NCBI RefSeq assembly: GCF_934668725.1
Contig: NZ_CAKUOF010000002.1
Location: forward strand, 186,001-250,000
DNA: 64,000 nucleotides
Source: an uncultured Dysgonomonas sp.
Lineage (GTDB): Bacteria; Bacteroidota; Bacteroidia; Bacteroidales; Dysgonomonadaceae
Direction of reading: 5' to 3'
Both the position numbers and the translations under genes were made by a program. Below are positions 53,446-61,902 of the stretch, piece by piece (position 1 is the first letter of the stretch; each line of letters starts with the position of its first letter). Below the pieces are notes generated by a model that did no database searches, had not been told where the DNA came from, and worked only from the letters and a program-made list of their open reading frames with translations.

Positions 53446-54060
53446 TTATAACGAACTCAATTCAGCCTCTATATTTATTCGGGCTTGCCTCTCGTATTTG
53501 TTGTAGAAATGTTCCGATTTAAAAATACGATCCATAGCCAGAAAATACTTCAAGACTTTTTTTCTTCCCGCTTTATATTCATCATTTGTATAAACAAAAA
53601 ATTCTTTGCGTAAGTTCTCCGAATACTCAGTATATTTTTGGGGAGCTTTACCTAAAATTGCTAAGTCGGCATCGATAAATAACTGAGTTGTAAGATCATT
53701 ACCCGGCTCATGCCCTTTAGTAGCCAAGATTTGGAGTACACATTGTTTTGTCTGATCCTTAGGGAAGCCCATTTCATGTAGTCTCGTCTGTGCTTTATCA
53801 GCACTTTGTGCTTCGTTATCACTGCGTAGGGCATTATATACAATATCATGATAGAAAACCGAGAACATAGCTGTATCCCATTGAGGAATACAATCTCTAA
53901 CATCGGATAATTCGCCTATAACAGCTTCAAGATGATTCATGTTATGATAATAACGTCCGGCATCACAATAGTTAATAACTATCTCATTCCAAAGTTGTTT
54001 GCATAACAGATCATTTGTCGTATATTTTTTTACCAGTTCTGTGAATATTATTTTTAGCAT
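53446..54060 (-). CDS. Predicted metal-dependent HD-domain phosphohydrolase
   Basis: The 204-residue protein matches the COG4339-type HD family: RYYHNMNHLEAV near residues 36-47 supplies the first His residues, FSVFYHDIVYNA near 66-77 the HD pair and ADLAILG near 130 the distal Asp. It is likely a nucleotide or cyclic-nucleotide phosphohydrolase using divalent metal; the substrate is not known. It is monocistronic with its own terminator. Confidence 0.88.
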   Translation of the reverse strand: MLKIIFTELVKKYTTNDLLCKQLWNEIVINYCDAGRYYHNMNHLEAVIGELSDVRDCIPQWDTAMFSVFYHDIVYNALRSDNEAQSADKAQTRLHEMGFPKDQTKQCVLQILATKGHEPGNDLTTQLFIDADLAILGKAPQKYTEYSENLRKEFFVYTNDEYKAGRKKVLKYFLAMDRIFKSEHFYNKYERQARINIEAELSSL

Positions 54061-54240
54061 AATGCAAGCCGATTTTGTGTTTTAAGGACTTGAACCTTTT
54101 TGTTGCTTTGATAAATACTTTGCAATTACTAGAAATATAAATATAATGAAAAAATCTAATATAGGCTTCCTGTATCTGTAATTATTGAGATATTTAGAGT
54201 TACAATCTCTGTTTTTTATTGGTAGAAATAAAACAGATGA

Positions 54241-54278
54241 GAAAAGGCCGAATTATCACATAATAATTCAGCCTTTTC
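54241..54278 (-). terminator. Stem-loop after the DJ-1/PfpI gene
   Basis: GAAAAGGC...GCCTTTTC arms with inner AATTAT pairing. The T-run is weak on the minus strand. Confidence 0.7.
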
Positions 54279-54304
54279 TATATGTATGTATGATTTAGTA
54301 TTCT

Positions 54305-55102
54305 TTATTTATCGTTTTTGTTTAATTCTTTAAGAATAGCTTCGCCGACACCTTGAGCTGATTGAGGATTCTGGCCGGTGATCACCCTTTGGTCAACTGT
54401 AACATGGGGAGTAAAAGGTGCTGATTTTTCGAATATTGCTCCACGTTCGATCAATTTGCTTTCTAAAAGAAAGGGGACGATGTTATCGAGTTTTACTGCA
54501 GCTTCTTCTTCGTTTGTAAAGCTGTTTATTTTTTTATTGTTGACTAGATATTGCCCATTACTCAATTTGATATTAACAAGTCCGGCAGGACCGTGGCATA
54601 CCGCTCCTACAACTCCTTGATTTTCGTAAATTTTTGCAGCAATGGCTGCTAGTTCCTTATTATCAGCAAAGTCCCACATGGTACCATGTCCTCCTGCATA
54701 GAAAATTGACACATAATTGTCGGGAATAACTTCAGTAGGTTTCATCGTATTCTCTATCTTTTCGTGGTACTCTTTATTGTCCCAAAAAACTTTATTAATG
54801 GAATCATTTAGATCGAACCCATCAACCGGAGCTTTTCCTCCTAGAGGACTAACAAAGTCTATTTCGTAACCTGCTTCATGTAATACATGCCAAGGATGTG
54901 AAACTTCCGATAAGTAGAATCCCGTAGGTTCTCCTGTATTGCCTTTTTGGTCGTGACTGGTTACTACAAATAATATTTTCTTTTTGGTTACCTTTTCTTT
55001 AGGTATTTGTGTATTGTCTTGCACTTTTGTGTTTTGCTTGCATGCAGTTAACATAATGGCACAAAGCAGAAATAGCCCTAAAATAGCTTTTATCTTTTTC
55101 AT
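54305..55102 (-). CDS. DJ-1/PfpI-family lipoprotein
   Basis: The 265-residue protein has a lipoprotein signal (IMLTAC, Cys21) and a type-1 glutamine-amidotransferase-like domain (about 42-260) of the Hsp31/YhbO group: EPTGFYLSEVSHPW near 59-72, GGHGTMWDF near 137-145 and the nucleophile elbow GAVCHGPAGL near 166-175. Such proteins act as chaperones or glyoxalases. Export as a lipoprotein is uncommon in the family, so a periplasmic deglycase or glyoxalase is possible. Confidence 0.88.
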   Translation of the reverse strand: MKKIKAILGLFLLCAIMLTACKQNTKVQDNTQIPKEKVTKKKILFVVTSHDQKGNTGEPTGFYLSEVSHPWHVLHEAGYEIDFVSPLGGKAPVDGFDLNDSINKVFWDNKEYHEKIENTMKPTEVIPDNYVSIFYAGGHGTMWDFADNKELAAIAAKIYENQGVVGAVCHGPAGLVNIKLSNGQYLVNNKKINSFTNEEEAAVKLDNIVPFLLESKLIERGAIFEKSAPFTPHVTVDQRVITGQNPQSAQGVGEAILKELNKNDK

Positions 55103-55266
55103 CTTTACAGTGATTAATTAAATGTTTATATTCTGATATAAATTGTGTAGAGTAAAGATTATCATTATTTTGTTATAACACAAGTCTGTGTCTCATTTTT
55201 GCGGAGTGAGCACCAGAAAAGAGGAATGTCTTTGTCTTTTTATGAGGTTGAGGATGTTATAAAATA

Positions 55267-55298
55267 CAAAAAGATCAGATTGTAAGCCTGATCTTTTT
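55267..55298 (-). terminator. Terminator of the NfnAB-like operon
   Basis: AAAAAGATCAG and CTGATCTTTTT arms with a T-run on the minus strand, 25 bases past the stop. Confidence 0.85.
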
Positions 55299-55322
55299 TG
55301 TGTAATATAAGTTGATTTTCTT

Positions 55323-56798
55323 TCAATTTCCTTTCAAAGTCTCATCCATTGCTGCGGCAGCCTTGCGACCGTCCCCCATAGCCAGGATAACTGTTGCACC
55401 ACCACGAACAATATCACCACCGGCATACACATCCGACAGATGAGTCTGCATAGTATCCTGATTGATAACTACCGTTCCCCATTTAGTCACTTCCAGCCCC
55501 GAGAATGAAGAGGGAATAAGTGGGTTAGGAGATACACCAACGCTGACAATAACCTCATCTACCTCAACCCATTCGGTTGCATCTTTGATAGGCACGGGTT
55601 TGCGACGTCCCGAAGGATCAGGCTCGCCCAGTTCCATCTTTTGTAGAAGCATACGTTGCACACGTCCTTTGTCGTCACCTTCGTAACAAATAGGATTGTG
55701 AAGCGTTAAGAATTCGATGCCTTCTTCCTTGGCATGTTTCACTTCCTCGAGACGGGCGGGCATTTCTTCGTCTGAACGGCGATAAACTACTATAGCACGT
55801 TCAGCACCCAGTCTACGGGCTGTACGCACAGCATCCATTGCCGTATTACCTGCTCCTATGATAGCTACTTTTTTACCCATTTGTACAGGAGTGTCACTTT
55901 CGGGATTAGAAGCATCCATGAGGTTGACACGTGTAAGGAACTCATTTGCCGACATAACTCCGATTAAGTTCTCGCCCGGAATATTCATGAAGTTGGGCAG
56001 TCCTGCACCACTTGCTACAAATATGCCTTTAAAACCCTCATTGCGTAGATCCTCATGGCTGATAGTTTTTCCTACAATGCAATTCTTGATGAATTTAACA
56101 CCTATATTGCGTAATACGTCTATTTCGACATCCACTATTTCGTTTGGTAAACGAAACTCGGGAATACCATATTTCAGCACACCACCTATTTCGTGTAAAG
56201 CTTCGAATACGGTAACATCGTAGCCTCTTTTGGCCATATCACCGGCAAACGAGAGACCGGCGGGACCTGACCCTACAACGGCTACTTTAGTTCCGTTGCA
56301 CACAGGAACTTCAGGTGTGGTCACTATTCCGTTTAAGCGCTCGTAGTCGGCGGCAAATCTTTCCAGATAGCCTATTGCTACTGCTTCTTTTCCCATTTTC
56401 TGAACATAGATACATTGTGCCTCACATTGTTTTTCCTGCGGGCAAACCCGCCCGCAAACAGCAGGTAGTGCACTCGTTTCTTTTAAAGTTCGGGCAGCTT
56501 CAACAAATTCGCCTCTCTCTATATTCTTGATAAATGTGGGTATATTTATTTCAACAGGACATCCTGTAACGCAAGTAGGATTGGCACAGTCAAGGCAGCG
56601 ACCTGCTTCGAATATGGCTTGTTCTTGCGAAAGTCCCTGATTTACTTCTTCTTTAAGTTTGTGACTGCGGTATTCTGCATCCAGTTCGGGCATGTGAACA
56701 CGGGGACGGTCAGCACGTTCTTTAGCTTTTACGCTTTTGCGTAATTCGCTGCGCCATGGTTCACCCCATTTTTGTTTCATATATTCTTGACGTGTCAT
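55323..56798 (-). CDS. GltD-type flavoprotein, NfnB-like large subunit
   Basis: The 491-residue protein has an N-terminal 4Fe-4S region with C68-x2-C71-x4-C76-x3-C80 and a second Cys set (VCGRVCPQEKQCEAQC, about 114-129). Two Rossmann domains follow (VVGSGPAGLSFAG near 175, GAGNTAMDAVRTARRLGA near 317). Alone it would be called glutamate synthase small chain. No gltB is adjacent, and the partner upstream is an NfnA-like FAD/2Fe-2S protein, so I prefer NADH-dependent ferredoxin:NADP oxidoreductase subunit B, which balances NADH, NADPH and ferredoxin by electron bifurcation. Confidence 0.88.
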   Translation of the reverse strand: MTRQEYMKQKWGEPWRSELRKSVKAKERADRPRVHMPELDAEYRSHKLKEEVNQGLSQEQAIFEAGRCLDCANPTCVTGCPVEINIPTFIKNIERGEFVEAARTLKETSALPAVCGRVCPQEKQCEAQCIYVQKMGKEAVAIGYLERFAADYERLNGIVTTPEVPVCNGTKVAVVGSGPAGLSFAGDMAKRGYDVTVFEALHEIGGVLKYGIPEFRLPNEIVDVEIDVLRNIGVKFIKNCIVGKTISHEDLRNEGFKGIFVASGAGLPNFMNIPGENLIGVMSANEFLTRVNLMDASNPESDTPVQMGKKVAIIGAGNTAMDAVRTARRLGAERAIVVYRRSDEEMPARLEEVKHAKEEGIEFLTLHNPICYEGDDKGRVQRMLLQKMELGEPDPSGRRKPVPIKDATEWVEVDEVIVSVGVSPNPLIPSSFSGLEVTKWGTVVINQDTMQTHLSDVYAGGDIVRGGATVILAMGDGRKAAAAMDETLKGN

Positions 56799-56828
56799 CT
56801 TCTTCCTGATAGTTTTAGGTTTGGGTAG

Positions 56829-56848
56829 GGACGCATTGTAATACGTCC
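56829..56848. repeat. REP-like palindrome in the NfnAB gap
   Basis: Arms GGACGCATT and AATACGTCC (one mismatch) around a GT loop, in the context GTAGGGACGC, another common extragenic element type in Bacteroidota. Confidence 0.65.
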
Positions 56849-56914
56849 GAAAATAATAAATAATTTAGCCTGTGAGTGTATCCAATACATATCACTGCTG
56901 ATACTATTGTTCTG

Positions 56915-57697
56915 TTAATTATAGGCTTTTAGTCGCATCAACATTTCGTCGAAATCAACTTTGTGCGCATCAAATTCAGGTCCGTCAACACATACAAAAC
57001 GTGTTTTTCCATCTACCGATATACGACATGCACCACACATACCTGTTCCGTCTACCATTATGGTATTCAGTGAAGCCATTGTAGGAACATTGTATTTTTC
57101 GGTAAGCAGCGATACAAATTTCATCATTATCGCAGGTCCTATGGTAACACACATGTCTACCTTTTCGCGGTTGATAACCGATTCAACACCATTAGTAACT
57201 AACCCTTTTTGTCCGTACGAGCCATCGTCAGTCATAACTATTACTTCGTCCGAATATTCGGCTACTTGTTCTTCGAGAATAACTAAATCTTTAGTACGTG
57301 CAGCAAGTACTGATATTACACGATTACCTGCTTTTTTCATAGCTTCGATAATGGGTAACATGGGTGCGATACCTACACCTCCTCCGGCACAAACTACTGT
57401 TCCAAAGTTTTCGATGTGAGTAGCTCTCCCCAGTGGTCCTACAAGATCGGTAATATAATCTCCAGCCTCGAGATTGCAGATTTTTTCACTTGATGCTCCT
57501 ACATTTTGAATGACTAGCGAAATAGTTCCTTTTTCGGTATCCGATTTAGCAATGGTTAGTGGAATACGTTCTCCCTTGTCGCCAACCTTAACAATTACAA
57601 AGTGTCCGGCTTTGCGGCTGCGTGCTATAAGTGGAGCCTCTACTACAAGTTCTACCACTTTAGGCGAGAAGTATTCTTTACGTACAATTCTATTCAT
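56915..57697 (-). CDS. NfnA-like FAD/2Fe-2S small subunit
   Basis: The 260-residue protein is of the dihydroorotate dehydrogenase electron-transfer/SudB type: an FAD-binding beta-barrel with IPLTIAKSD near 45, an NAD-binding fold with CAGGGVGIAPMLPI near 103-116 and a C-terminal 2Fe-2S motif with Cys221, Cys224 and Cys236 (the fourth ligand may be another residue). It pairs with the GltD-like gene 116 bases downstream. The same module is called sulfide dehydrogenase in some species; electron bifurcation is the best-supported role. The promoter is at 57716-57723. Confidence 0.88.
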   Translation of the reverse strand: MNRIVRKEYFSPKVVELVVEAPLIARSRKAGHFVIVKVGDKGERIPLTIAKSDTEKGTISLVIQNVGASSEKICNLEAGDYITDLVGPLGRATHIENFGTVVCAGGGVGIAPMLPIIEAMKKAGNRVISVLAARTKDLVILEEQVAEYSDEVIVMTDDGSYGQKGLVTNGVESVINREKVDMCVTIGPAIMMKFVSLLTEKYNVPTMASLNTIMVDGTGMCGACRISVDGKTRFVCVDGPEFDAHKVDFDEMLMRLKAYN

Positions 57698-57715
57698 AAG
57701 TTATTAGTTTGGATA

Positions 57716-57723
57716 CAAATATA
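57716..57723 (-). promoter_or_regulatory. TAnnTTTG promoter for the NfnAB-like operon
   Basis: TATATTTG on the minus strand, 19 bases before the start; the leader is about 12 nt. Confidence 0.7.
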
Positions 57724-57852
57724 CTAAAATGATAGATATGATAATAGATTTTATCTAATATTGATAGATGAATTGTTTAACTTTTACTAAAAGTAATTTA
57801 TTGGAGGTTTTTATACTGTCTTTTAACATTGCAATGCCGCCTTTTTATATGC

Positions 57853-58797
57853 TTATGCAATAAACAGTGCAATGAGTGTAAAAATGATGAATGTCACTAA
57901 AATAAGAACAATATCTATTGTTAGTATAAAAGCTCCTTTTGTATTAGCTATGTATCGTTTTTCATTGTAAAATATACGGTGTGCCCTGAAAAAATAAAAA
58001 ATACAGTAGAAGAAGACCATAGCTGTTACAGTCATCGAGATTATATTGGGTAAATCTATCCATTCGAAAGCTATCTCAAGTATATTGAGAATGGTTATAA
58101 TCAAAAGAAGAAATGAAAAATAATGTAAGGTAAAGATACCGCTGTCGAAGTATATGAACTTCTTTTTGTTATGAAACAGCCACAACCAAAAAGCAAAGAT
58201 AGGCATGTATATAAATAAAACTTTGGGAAGATTATGGAGAATAAATTCATTGATTCTCTTTTGCTTATCGCTGTCTTTACTCTCAAAAGCTTTTAGTGCC
58301 AGCTTTGTTTCATAATACTTGGATACAGGTATATTTTTAATTTTATCTAAAGAATCTAATTCAGCTAGAGTATTTATCGGATATTCGGTTTGTTGTCCGG
58401 TGGCTTTATCAATATCTGTAACCGAAAGATCTATACTTTCGAGGCTTACAGTTAAGTATTGTTCTTTATCTGATTTTTCTGGTAAAATACCCGGAATGAA
58501 GAATGCGATGAAGCTGATAAATATATATAGTTTTATGGGATCAACATACGATTTACGTTTTCCTGCAATATAGGCTTTAGATAATGTGGCAGGTGAAAAC
58601 AACAGCAGTTTGATAGTAGACCAAAATGAACTGTCATAGTGTAATAAATCTGAAATAAAATGTTTGAACAGATGGATGAAGGACTGACGTATTTCTGTAT
58701 TTTCTTGTCCGCAACGAGGACAAAAATTCTCAGCGACAAACCTTCCGCAATTTTCACAACTTTTGTTTTCTCTTGTTGTATGTTTACTCATCTGCAA
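57853..58797 (-). CDS. DUF3667 zinc-ribbon membrane protein
   Basis: The 314-residue protein has an N-terminal zinc ribbon (CENCGRFVAENFCPRCGQ, about 14-31), a conserved HYDSSFWSTIKLLLFSPATL segment and about five membrane helices (about 90-108, 190-210, 222-245, 252-272 and 285-312). This matches DUF3667 of Bacteroidetes. The function is unknown. It has its own promoter at 58847-58854. Confidence 0.85.
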   Translation of the reverse strand: MQMSKHTTRENKSCENCGRFVAENFCPRCGQENTEIRQSFIHLFKHFISDLLHYDSSFWSTIKLLLFSPATLSKAYIAGKRKSYVDPIKLYIFISFIAFFIPGILPEKSDKEQYLTVSLESIDLSVTDIDKATGQQTEYPINTLAELDSLDKIKNIPVSKYYETKLALKAFESKDSDKQKRINEFILHNLPKVLFIYMPIFAFWLWLFHNKKKFIYFDSGIFTLHYFSFLLLIITILNILEIAFEWIDLPNIISMTVTAMVFFYCIFYFFRAHRIFYNEKRYIANTKGAFILTIDIVLILVTFIIFTLIALFIA

Positions 58798-58846
58798 TTA
58801 TGATAGGTTAAGGGTGTTTCATTCAGACGGAATACTTTTAAGTCTT

Positions 58847-58854
58847 CAAAGATA
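58847..58854 (-). promoter_or_regulatory. TAnnTTTG promoter for the DUF3667 gene
   Basis: TATCTTTG on the minus strand, 50 bases before the start. Confidence 0.65.
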
Positions 58855-58931
58855 TTTATTTTTTTTTTGAGAGTTTGATTTTACTATCAATTAAGCCACT
58901 TAAATACTCTATTTAGGTCATCTTATTTTCT

Positions 58932-58939
58932 TACTTTTG
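58932..58939 (+). promoter_or_regulatory. TAnnTTTG promoter for the permease gene
   Basis: TACTTTTG lies 34 bases before ATG 58973; an upstream in-frame start at 58937 lies inside the box and is rejected. Confidence 0.7.
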
Positions 58940-58972
58940 CCGATTATCTATTTCAAATATCAGAAAAGACAT

Positions 58973-60433
58973 ATGTTCGAACAATTATTCAAGAAAAAAG
59001 ACATAGGATTGATTCTGCGCGAGGCAGAAGGCAAGAATGATGGTCTGAGAAGAAATTTGTCAGCAGCTAATCTGGTGACATTGGGTATCGGGGCTATAGT
59101 TGGTACAGGTATATTTGTAATTACAGGAACAGCAGCAGCTAATTATGCAGGTCCCGGATTAACGATCTCATTTCTGATTTCGGCACTTGGCTGTGTAATG
59201 GCCGGACTCTGTTATGCAGAGTTTGCTGCGATGATACCTGTGGCAGGAAGTGTCTATTCATATAGTTATACCACTATGGGGGAGATTCTTGCATGGTTTA
59301 TCGGTTGGATTCTTATTCTTGAATATTTATTTGCCTGTTCAAGTGTTGCTGTGGGATGGTCGGGATATATGATGAGTCTCTGCGAAGGGTGGGGGGTACA
59401 TATTCCGTGGCATTTATCATATGCTACATTCGACCATACGGAAGAAGGTTGGGTTATGACAGGCAGTTTGTTTAATTTTCCTGCTGTATTTATAGTTGCT
59501 CTTGTTACATCATTATTAATCGGAGGAATCAAACAATCAGCATTTATTAATAATGTAATTGTAGTTATTAAAGTAGGAGTAATTTTGTTATTTATAGGCT
59601 TTGGGCTTTCTTATATCGACCTGGGTAACTGGAGTCCGTATGTTCCTCAGAATACCGGAGAATTTGGAAATTTTGGCTGGAGTGGTATTCTGCGTGGAGC
59701 AGGAGTTGTATTTTATGCTTATCTGGGTTTCGATGCTTTATCTACAGCTGCTCAGGAAGCTAAAAACCCTCAAAAGGATATGCCAAAAGGTATACTTATT
59801 TCATTACTTGTATGTGCTGTCCTATATATTGCGGTTACGGCTGTTTTAACAGGTATTGTTAATTATAAAGAATTGGATGTTGCTGCACCTATTGCACTGG
59901 CTATAGACCGTACGGGGGCGGGGTTAGCATGGTTGAGTCCTTTTGTAAAATTGGGAGCAATTGCCGGATTGAGTTCTGTAATATTGGTGATGATGTTAGG
60001 GCAGTCACGTATCTATTACGCTATTTCTAAAGACGGATTATTACCTCGTTTTTTCTCGAAAGTTCATCCTAAGCATGGCGTACCTCATAATGCAACTATA
60101 TTTGCCTGTATTGTAACAGGTTTATTTGCAGGTTTGTTCCCTCTGAATGTGTTGAGTGAACTGGTGTCAATAGGCACACTGATGGCATTTACCGTGGTTT
60201 GTATTTCAATTGTGGTATTAAGAAAAACTCAACCTCAACTAAAACGTCCTTTCAAAACTCCTTTTGTTCCTTTCATCCCACTGCTGGGGGCTGCAATCTG
60301 TTTGATGCAAATGATAGCTTTACCCATAAGTACATGGGTTAGATTGATAGTGTGGAGTATAATAGGTTTTATTATCTATTTCAGCTATGGTATTAAGCAT
60401 AGTAAGTTAAATAAGAATAATGTAAAAGAATAG
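58973..60433 (+). CDS. APC-family amino acid permease (cationic type)
   Basis: The 486-residue transporter has about 12-14 membrane helices. It opens with a cytosolic tail (DIGLILREAEGKNDGLRRNLS), then LGIGAIVGTGIFVITGTAA near 37-55, the substrate-binding unwound helix of the family. FYAYLGFDALSTAAQEAKNPQKDMP near 247-271 is the CAT-subfamily signature. It takes up amino acids using a proton or exchange gradient; specificity is unknown. It is full length and monocistronic. Confidence 0.93.
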   Translation: MFEQLFKKKDIGLILREAEGKNDGLRRNLSAANLVTLGIGAIVGTGIFVITGTAAANYAGPGLTISFLISALGCVMAGLCYAEFAAMIPVAGSVYSYSYTTMGEILAWFIGWILILEYLFACSSVAVGWSGYMMSLCEGWGVHIPWHLSYATFDHTEEGWVMTGSLFNFPAVFIVALVTSLLIGGIKQSAFINNVIVVIKVGVILLFIGFGLSYIDLGNWSPYVPQNTGEFGNFGWSGILRGAGVVFYAYLGFDALSTAAQEAKNPQKDMPKGILISLLVCAVLYIAVTAVLTGIVNYKELDVAAPIALAIDRTGAGLAWLSPFVKLGAIAGLSSVILVMMLGQSRIYYAISKDGLLPRFFSKVHPKHGVPHNATIFACIVTGLFAGLFPLNVLSELVSIGTLMAFTVVCISIVVLRKTQPQLKRPFKTPFVPFIPLLGAAICLMQMIALPISTWVRLIVWSIIGFIIYFSYGIKHSKLNKNNVKE

Positions 60434-60493
60434 TGCAGTGTAATATCTTTTTCAAAAACAGGTACTATTCCAAGTTTATTTTGATTAAAGGAT

Positions 60494-60501
60494 TAACTTT
60501 G
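60494..60501 (+). promoter_or_regulatory. TAnnTTTG promoter for the Bor-like lipoprotein
   Basis: TAACTTTG lies 42 bases before ATG 60543. Confidence 0.65.
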
Positions 60502-60542
60502 TCGATTGTTAAAAAATAACTAACTAAAAAGATATATTTGTA

Positions 60543-61247
60543 ATGATCTTTAAATTAAAATTTTTAGTAGCCGGTATACTTATTACCGCTGCTCTTTCTT
60601 CATGTTATACAACAAAAGTATCGGTTGGAGATGTTTCACCGAAACAACCAATGGTTAAAATTAATTCGGAATGGAATCACCATTTACTGTGGGGATTAGT
60701 ACCTCTCGAAAATGCCAGTATGAGAGCCGATGATTATGTAGGAGACCGTAAAAGATATATGATAAAAACAAATCAGTCGTTCTTAAATGGTTTGGTTAGT
60801 TGCTTAACGTTAGGTATTTATAGTCCAACAAGTACTTCTTATTATGTTCCTCTTGATGATCGTGACTATAATGAGAGTCGTTATCAAAATAAACCACAAC
60901 GTGGAAATACTTATGAGCGTATAACAGATAAATCACAGCGAGCTCAAGCGGAGGAGAAAGTTATAGAACAACCTATTAGAAAGGCTGAATATCAGTCTGA
61001 AAAAGAGATTCAAGAGCGTCGTCCGGCTGAAACAGTTGTGAAGCAAGAAAATGTAGCTCCTGTTCCGGCTAAAGTTAGCCAAGGTCAGCAAGGTAGTTAT
61101 AAAGCAACTATTTATTTTAAAGATGGAGCAAGAATGGATGGTGTGGTTACAGAGCAAAGTACCGATAATAAAATCCAAATAAAGTTGCCTAGCGGATTGG
61201 TAATTGAAAGCAAGGCAAGTGATATACAAAAGATAGAGAGAAAGTAA
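60543..61247 (+). CDS. Bor-like lipoprotein with C-terminal SH3-like domain
   Basis: The 234-residue protein has a lipoprotein signal (ALSSC, Cys21). A Bor-like part (about 22-105) includes WNHHLLWGLVPL and FLNGLVSCLTLGIYSP. A charged linker (about 110-175, Gln/Glu/Arg-rich) leads to a small beta domain (about 185-234) with YKATIYFKDGARMDGVV. Bor proteins are outer-membrane lipoproteins linked to serum survival in enterobacteria; that role cannot be assumed here. Confidence 0.7.
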   Translation: MIFKLKFLVAGILITAALSSCYTTKVSVGDVSPKQPMVKINSEWNHHLLWGLVPLENASMRADDYVGDRKRYMIKTNQSFLNGLVSCLTLGIYSPTSTSYYVPLDDRDYNESRYQNKPQRGNTYERITDKSQRAQAEEKVIEQPIRKAEYQSEKEIQERRPAETVVKQENVAPVPAKVSQGQQGSYKATIYFKDGARMDGVVTEQSTDNKIQIKLPSGLVIESKASDIQKIERK

Positions 61248-61266
61248 CTACAGGACTTTACTTGAA

Positions 61267-61310
61267 ACAATAAATGCCCGAATATCGATTCGGGCATTTA
61301 TTGTTTTATA
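61267..61310. terminator. Bidirectional terminator between convergent genes
   Basis: Perfect 17-bp arms (AACAATAAATGCCCGAA and complement) with a 6-base loop and T-runs on both strands. Confidence 0.92.
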
Positions 61311-61326
61311 TCGGGCATGATATTAT

Positions 61327-61854
61327 TTATACTGTTTTGTCATTCTCATTTTTCTTAGCTAAAAAATGAGTAATTCTCTGATAATTGGTAATCAGAAAAA
61401 ATCCCAGCAATACTTGGAGAATATTGGTATATAATCTTGTATTATCAGAGTAACTAAAAGATGGGAAAAAAGGATCTTTTTCTGCCACAGAAGCATAAAT
61501 CTTTTGTCCTATTTCAATGATGAGAGGAGCAAGGCTGTGTATTATAAACATACCTCCAATAATAAGAACTGCAATACTTATCAGTTTCTCAGACTTCAAT
61601 CGGTCGAGTTTTATTTGATCGTCATCAAAGCCTTTATCTAGTTTGAAGAACTTGATAATACTATCCGGACAAAAGATCAGCCAACCCGAAAAGGCAAGGG
61701 TAGCAATAAGAACTAAGATCATCCAAATGATTAATTTTCCGCCATCGTTTCCTGCGAAGAATGCGAATTGACCAATGAATGCGGGTAAGGAATTAAGGAG
61801 TACCAAAACTCCCATTAATTTGATAAGTAGCCTGATAAGGTCTTTTTTAGTCAT
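61327..61854 (-). CDS. Small multi-pass membrane protein of unknown function
   Basis: The 175-residue protein has four predicted helices (about 10-30, 38-62, 88-112 and 140-158) with a charged loop (KLDKGFDDDQIKLDRLKSEK) between the second and third. No family was recognised. It lies 48 bases after hemN on the same strand and may be co-transcribed with it. Confidence 0.65.
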   Translation of the reverse strand: MTKKDLIRLLIKLMGVLVLLNSLPAFIGQFAFFAGNDGGKLIIWMILVLIATLAFSGWLIFCPDSIIKFFKLDKGFDDDQIKLDRLKSEKLISIAVLIIGGMFIIHSLAPLIIEIGQKIYASVAEKDPFFPSFSYSDNTRLYTNILQVLLGFFLITNYQRITHFLAKKNENDKTV

Positions 61855-61902
61855 AGAAATTGGTGTTAAATAAGTTGCTTTGTTTTTGTTATTTTATTTG
61901 TG

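Noticed and set aside
55323..56798. Glutamate synthase small subunit (gltD) in the strict sense
   Set aside because: No large subunit gene is nearby and the operon partner is an NfnA-like FAD/2Fe-2S protein.
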